Source of the DNA: Alopecurus myosuroides
Taxonomy: Eukaryota; Streptophyta; Magnoliopsida; Poales; Poaceae
Assembly (NCBI GenBank): GCA_028641055.1
Contig: CM054057.1
Coordinates: forward strand, 329,932,482-329,996,481
Length of the DNA: 64,000 bases
Reading direction: 5' to 3'
Position numbers and translations under genes: made by a program. Below the pieces are notes generated by a model. The model did no database searches and was not told the DNA's origin. It was given only the letters and a program-made list of their open reading frames with translations. Below are positions 60,481-64,000 of this stretch, one piece after another; positions within the stretch are counted from its first letter, which is position 1; each line of letters opens with the position of its first letter.

Positions 60481-63400
60481 AGAATCTCGTCCCCGAGATT
60501 CGCAAGCGAGGACTAAGGGAGGGCCAACAAACACAATGTTAGTGTTGGAGTGCAGGTGCTTCCCCCCTTTGACTTTTCTTGGGAGGCGGGGTACTACCTG
60601 GAAACGTACCGTCAATTATTACATGAGTTCCTATCTATATCCCACATATTACATACCACATATGGAGTGGTGTACCACTCTCATAACAAGGTATATAAGA
60701 AGCTAAAAATATAGCTTGTGGGTGCAAAGGTTAGGTTGCTAAGGTAAAACAAACAGACAGAACAATACCCCTGGGAGTGGGTGTTACTCCCCACAAGCAA
60801 CTATCACTTAAAAAGTTCATGATTTTAGTTGGATGTTTTAGTTTCCTAAGATACTCTTAAGCACCATCATAACACAAGTATCAACTCCTGCTAAGGTAAA
60901 ACATTTAAACAAAATCCAATAAGCAAGCAAACAACACCATAGATGAATAGACTCTTTATTCACTAGGTTATTGTTTACTAGAGGTTTTGGAATCCATCAA
61001 TCATGAACAATTAGCAAACAACCAGTAGCTAAGAACCAATGAATCCAATCATAAAGATACTCTAAAACACCATCTTCACACAAGATAAAACTCCTATTAC
61101 ACAGGCATAATATAAACAGGACTGCACAAATAACACACTAGTACGAAAAATCTACACCGGCATGCTATACGAGATAATCATATCCTATAAACATAGAACA
61201 TGCAACTAAATAATTCATGGCATGATCACAGAAGTAATAACCTCCTAAACATGCTATATCAACACATATACTTATAAAATAAAAAGAGGGTAATGCTAGA
61301 GCAAAAATCACCATTTTCTAGTGGTGAAACTAGTTTCACCCTAGAGAAGCAAACAATGCTATCATGCTGTTTAAATCTAAAAAAGCAAGTCATGAATATA
61401 AGTGTACCTAATAACAGTACACCAATCTTACTCATGTTAGTAAGCACAAGCACCAGAGTAATTTTATGAATCAACCATTAAGCATGCAGAAATTTCTTCT
61501 AGCAATTTCTGTTTTTCTTTAACCAATTACTAGCAAACAAGCAAGGTATAACTCACCCAACCAGTAGCTATGCAATTAATGAAAAGATATCTAAACCTTT
61601 TCAAAAACCCATACACTCAATTTAAAATTATTCACAAACAATCTACCAATCAAGAGGAATTTATTTTATTTGCGAACAATTTAATTGTTGCACACGATAG
61701 TGAAACATTTCTTAACATGATACCCCTAAGGAATATTATGCTAACAAAAGGATCACACCTCAACATACTAGTATTTACTAATAAGAAATAAACTTCTCAC
61801 TTGCATAGGTGAAAACAAACAATTATATTTTCCATGGTGGAAAATAGAAATCAATCACATAGTGAAACATGCTATTTTCACACATGTGTATGGTTGGGGA
61901 TTTTCATCCTCAATCCAAAATGCAATGGGACTAGTGGGCTATGGCCTACTAATACCAAGGAAAAATAGGTACTAAGCCTCTGGTTACTCATGAAAAACTT
62001 TGCATACAAGATAAGAATATAAGGTTATTTAATCTAGTGAAACAATACTAGTGCATAATGATAGCAATGCTTACACATGCTTTACTATTAAGAGACATGA
62101 AAGCTAACATAGGTACAAGCATAAAAAAAACAGTACCTAAATGGTACTGGACTCAAAGAAAACATAGCACAAAATCTACTAAGAAAGTATACACAGATCT
62201 AGCTCTCACAATACTTCCAAATAATAAACTAGAAGGTAACAAATGCTATTTCATTTTTGTTCGAGTTTCCAATCATGCACACACTTTCTAGGGCAGATTT
62301 ATTGTAATAAAACAACATAATAACAAGTCCTAACAACTCCATATAAGTTAGGAAGCACGATTGAATAAAACACAAATTCATTTCAATCAAGGGCACACAA
62401 AGAAACAAAAACAGGAAAACTGATGTTTCCTAGATCTATCATAACCATTCCATCGTTCACTTAATTTCTAAACCCCGAATCTCATAGTACCTACCACGTC
62501 TATTAAGATTTGGTTTCCAAAGTAGATACACCTGATATCCTATTGACTAGTAAACGAATAGGTCATCATCTTATTTTCTAGTGACTTCTCCTTTTTACCA
62601 ACTAGATTAAAAGGTGTCCTAAGTCACTTAATTCCTTGGTTTAGAAAGAGTTGTCAGTAGTTCGCATGCTTTGGTTAGGTGTCAACCTAAGATTAGGAAA
62701 AGCATGTTAGTCTTGTTGGCTTCTATTTAATCATGTTTGTCCGACAAGATACGACTAGCGTCATACGTCGAATATTGAATTGTGCTCTTTTGATTGGCTT
62801 TTGAGGGGGTTGCGCATCATGGCATGTGAAGAGGGAGGTATATAACTTTTAAAATGCAACGTTTAGCCAACAGGGCAAAACGAGTCTTTTGCAAACAGAC
62901 AAACATAGAGGTTTTGGTCAGTAGTGGTTGGTGTGTAGCGCTTGTAGCAACGCTATCAGCTCGTGTGGCTTGATGGTCCTCTATTATTAGGCACAATGGT
63001 GCTTTCATTAATTGTGGGGGAGATGGTGGTGGTTCACGACGGGTGGCATTATGAAGCGAAAACAAGTATAAGTCTAAGCAACAAATTTTTGTTTTTGAAT
63101 CCTATACAAACATTTTTGCTTGCAAAAACGTAATAAGAGGCGATTCAAAAACAAGAGCGGGGCAAACACAAATCTGCAAATTTTGAGCACCCCAAAAACA
63201 TATAGAAGCCTAGATGAACCAAATTCTACACCACACAATAGCACAAAGTCCTACGGACACACATAAGCAAGCCATAACACACAAGCAAGGCTCCATTGGA
63301 GCTACATCGGGGGAGGCGACTCATGGAGTCATCGCTAAATTACTCCAAACTAGACTGATCCAAAATCCTAGAAGTGGCTGAAGAACTATATCTTCTTCTG

Positions 63401-63814
63401 ACCATCATCACTGTAGAGCTAGGAAATTATTTTGGTCTTGTCGGGACATCGGCAAGTATACAAGTTTTTGGATGGAAACAAGATAATAGAAGTAAAGTTT
63501 TGATAAAACATTTAACTGAGAGAGGTAAGACCATGCAACAATCTGTTTTTGAAACCCCAACTATTTCCTGAACATAAAACTTCAAAGACGAGAGATGTTT
63601 CAAAAACAGAGCGGAGCAGTTGCAAACAAGTAAGAAATAAACTCTTAACCGAGAGAGATATGCCTTTAGAATCTTTTGATAAGATAATAAGGAGGGAAAA
63701 TATACTAAAATTCCCTTAGATAAAAATAATGTAGATACTAAATAGGTTTTTACTCAAAAATACTTTTCTTTCCTATCTGACGTCCATGCTAACTAAGGTC
63801 TCCTAAGGTCAGGA

Positions 63815-63828
63815 TGGCTCTGATACCA
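63815..63828 (-). other. D primer-binding site (initiator tRNA-Met)
   Basis: The minus strand reads TGGTATCAGAGCCA, a 14-base match, four bases after the 5' LTR. Confidence 0.93.
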
Positions 63829-63832
63829 ACTC

Positions 63833-64000
63833 TGTAAGGACCCCAGACCGACAGTCTGAAACCCTCCGTATGCATACATTCACGATCCCAGAAAGATCAG
63901 TCGTGAACAACATACAAAGTTGGCACACAGAAATACATCATCCATTACACGAATACATAAAGGTATTACATAAAAGATCACATGATCAAGTTTAACGCAA
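63833..64000 (-). repeat. D 5' LTR, first 168 bases seen
   Basis: It repeats 54414 onward (TGTAAGGACCCCAGACCG) with only a few differences, one of them a one-base insertion. It is cut by the window edge. Confidence 0.93.

Larger units (their letters stand above)
60463..63832 (-). other. D non-coding interior
   Basis: 3.37 kb with only short random frames. Several stretches echo the AT-rich part of the D LTR: compare the CCACTCTCAT block at 60670-60710 with 56370-56400, and the TGGTACTGGA block at 62142-62156 with 57677-57690. I see no gag, protease, RT or integrase motif. Confidence 0.8.
26010..64000 (+). mobile_element. A: autonomous-type Athila retrotransposon, dead, split by B, C and D
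   Basis: The 5' LTR (26010-27507), primer site and gag-protease-RT-RNase H-integrase order all read on the plus strand. The coding region is interrupted by B at 28592, C at 40626 and D at 54414; in the first two cases the reading resumes in register after removing the insert and one TSD copy. The rest of integrase and the 3' LTR lie beyond the right edge. Stops, a frameshift and lost catalytic residues make it inactive. The LTR of A landed in the LTR of Y. Confidence 0.9.
54414..64000 (-). mobile_element. D: long-LTR element with non-coding interior (LARD-like), incomplete
   Basis: The 3' LTR (54414-60462) is 6049 bp. The interior (60463-63832, 3370 bp) has a purine tract at one end and an initiator-tRNA-Met primer site at the other, but no gag or pol. 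The 5' LTR starts at 63833 and is cut by the window edge after 168 bases. Large retrotransposon derivatives of Triticeae have similar proportions (long LTRs, about 3.5-kb non-coding interior). It inserted in the integrase of A; the left flank is GAAAC and the right flank is outside. Confidence 0.9.

Overview
The window is plant DNA made entirely of nested LTR retrotransposons; I find no host gene, rRNA or functional tRNA. The LTR starts, the tRNA-Asp and initiator-tRNA-Met primer sites, the Athila-type and chromodomain-type polyproteins and the depth of nesting all suggest a large-genome pooid grass (wheat, barley, rye, oat or ryegrass relatives). I cannot name the species.

Layout, with working names. 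E1 (1-8627, minus) is a pol-less Athila-group element whose 3' LTR loses about 19 bases at the left edge. It sits inside the LTR of E0 (8628-10403, plus), a decayed Athila fragment. E0 is fused by deletion to Y (10404-26009, minus), a very decayed chromovirus. Y carries X, a 4.6-kb solo LTR (10604-15230, TSD AAGGA), and E2 (16860-23599, plus, TSD GTTAC), a second pol-less Athila-group element. From 26010 to beyond the right edge runs A, a dead Athila element on the plus strand, split by three later insertions: B (28592-38497, plus, TSD TAAAG), C (40626-53689, minus, TSD TAAGT) and D (54414 to beyond 64000, minus).

B, C, D, X and Y belong to one chromovirus-like group with very long LTRs (4.0-6.0 kb). 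C is the only near-complete element: its 1088-residue pol is open, with RT, RNase H, integrase and chromodomain, but gag and protease have small breaks. B keeps the same leader, primer site and polypurine tract and a 1-kb coding-free core, so it looks like a passenger of a C-like partner. D has 6-kb LTRs around 3.4 kb of non-coding DNA. Athila elements E1, E2 and A share a tRNA-Asp primer site; E1 has only gag, E2 one unrecognised ORF, and A a gag-pol with lost catalytic residues.

The most unusual signal is inside the long LTRs. B, C, D and X share a gene-like architecture: a GC-rich first exon ending in a GTGAG donor, a short second exon ending in the rare GC-type donor AG|GCAAG, and a last exon with a stop codon. 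In C and D the second exon is open and its phase matches the third. The second intron of all four contains two adjacent short palindromes whose sequence differs between families while the pairing is kept. That looks like an LTR-resident spliced gene with a structured RNA retained only in unspliced genomic RNA. The two LTRs of B also differ in one sharply bounded 0.5-kb block, which suggests recombination during reverse transcription or later gene conversion.
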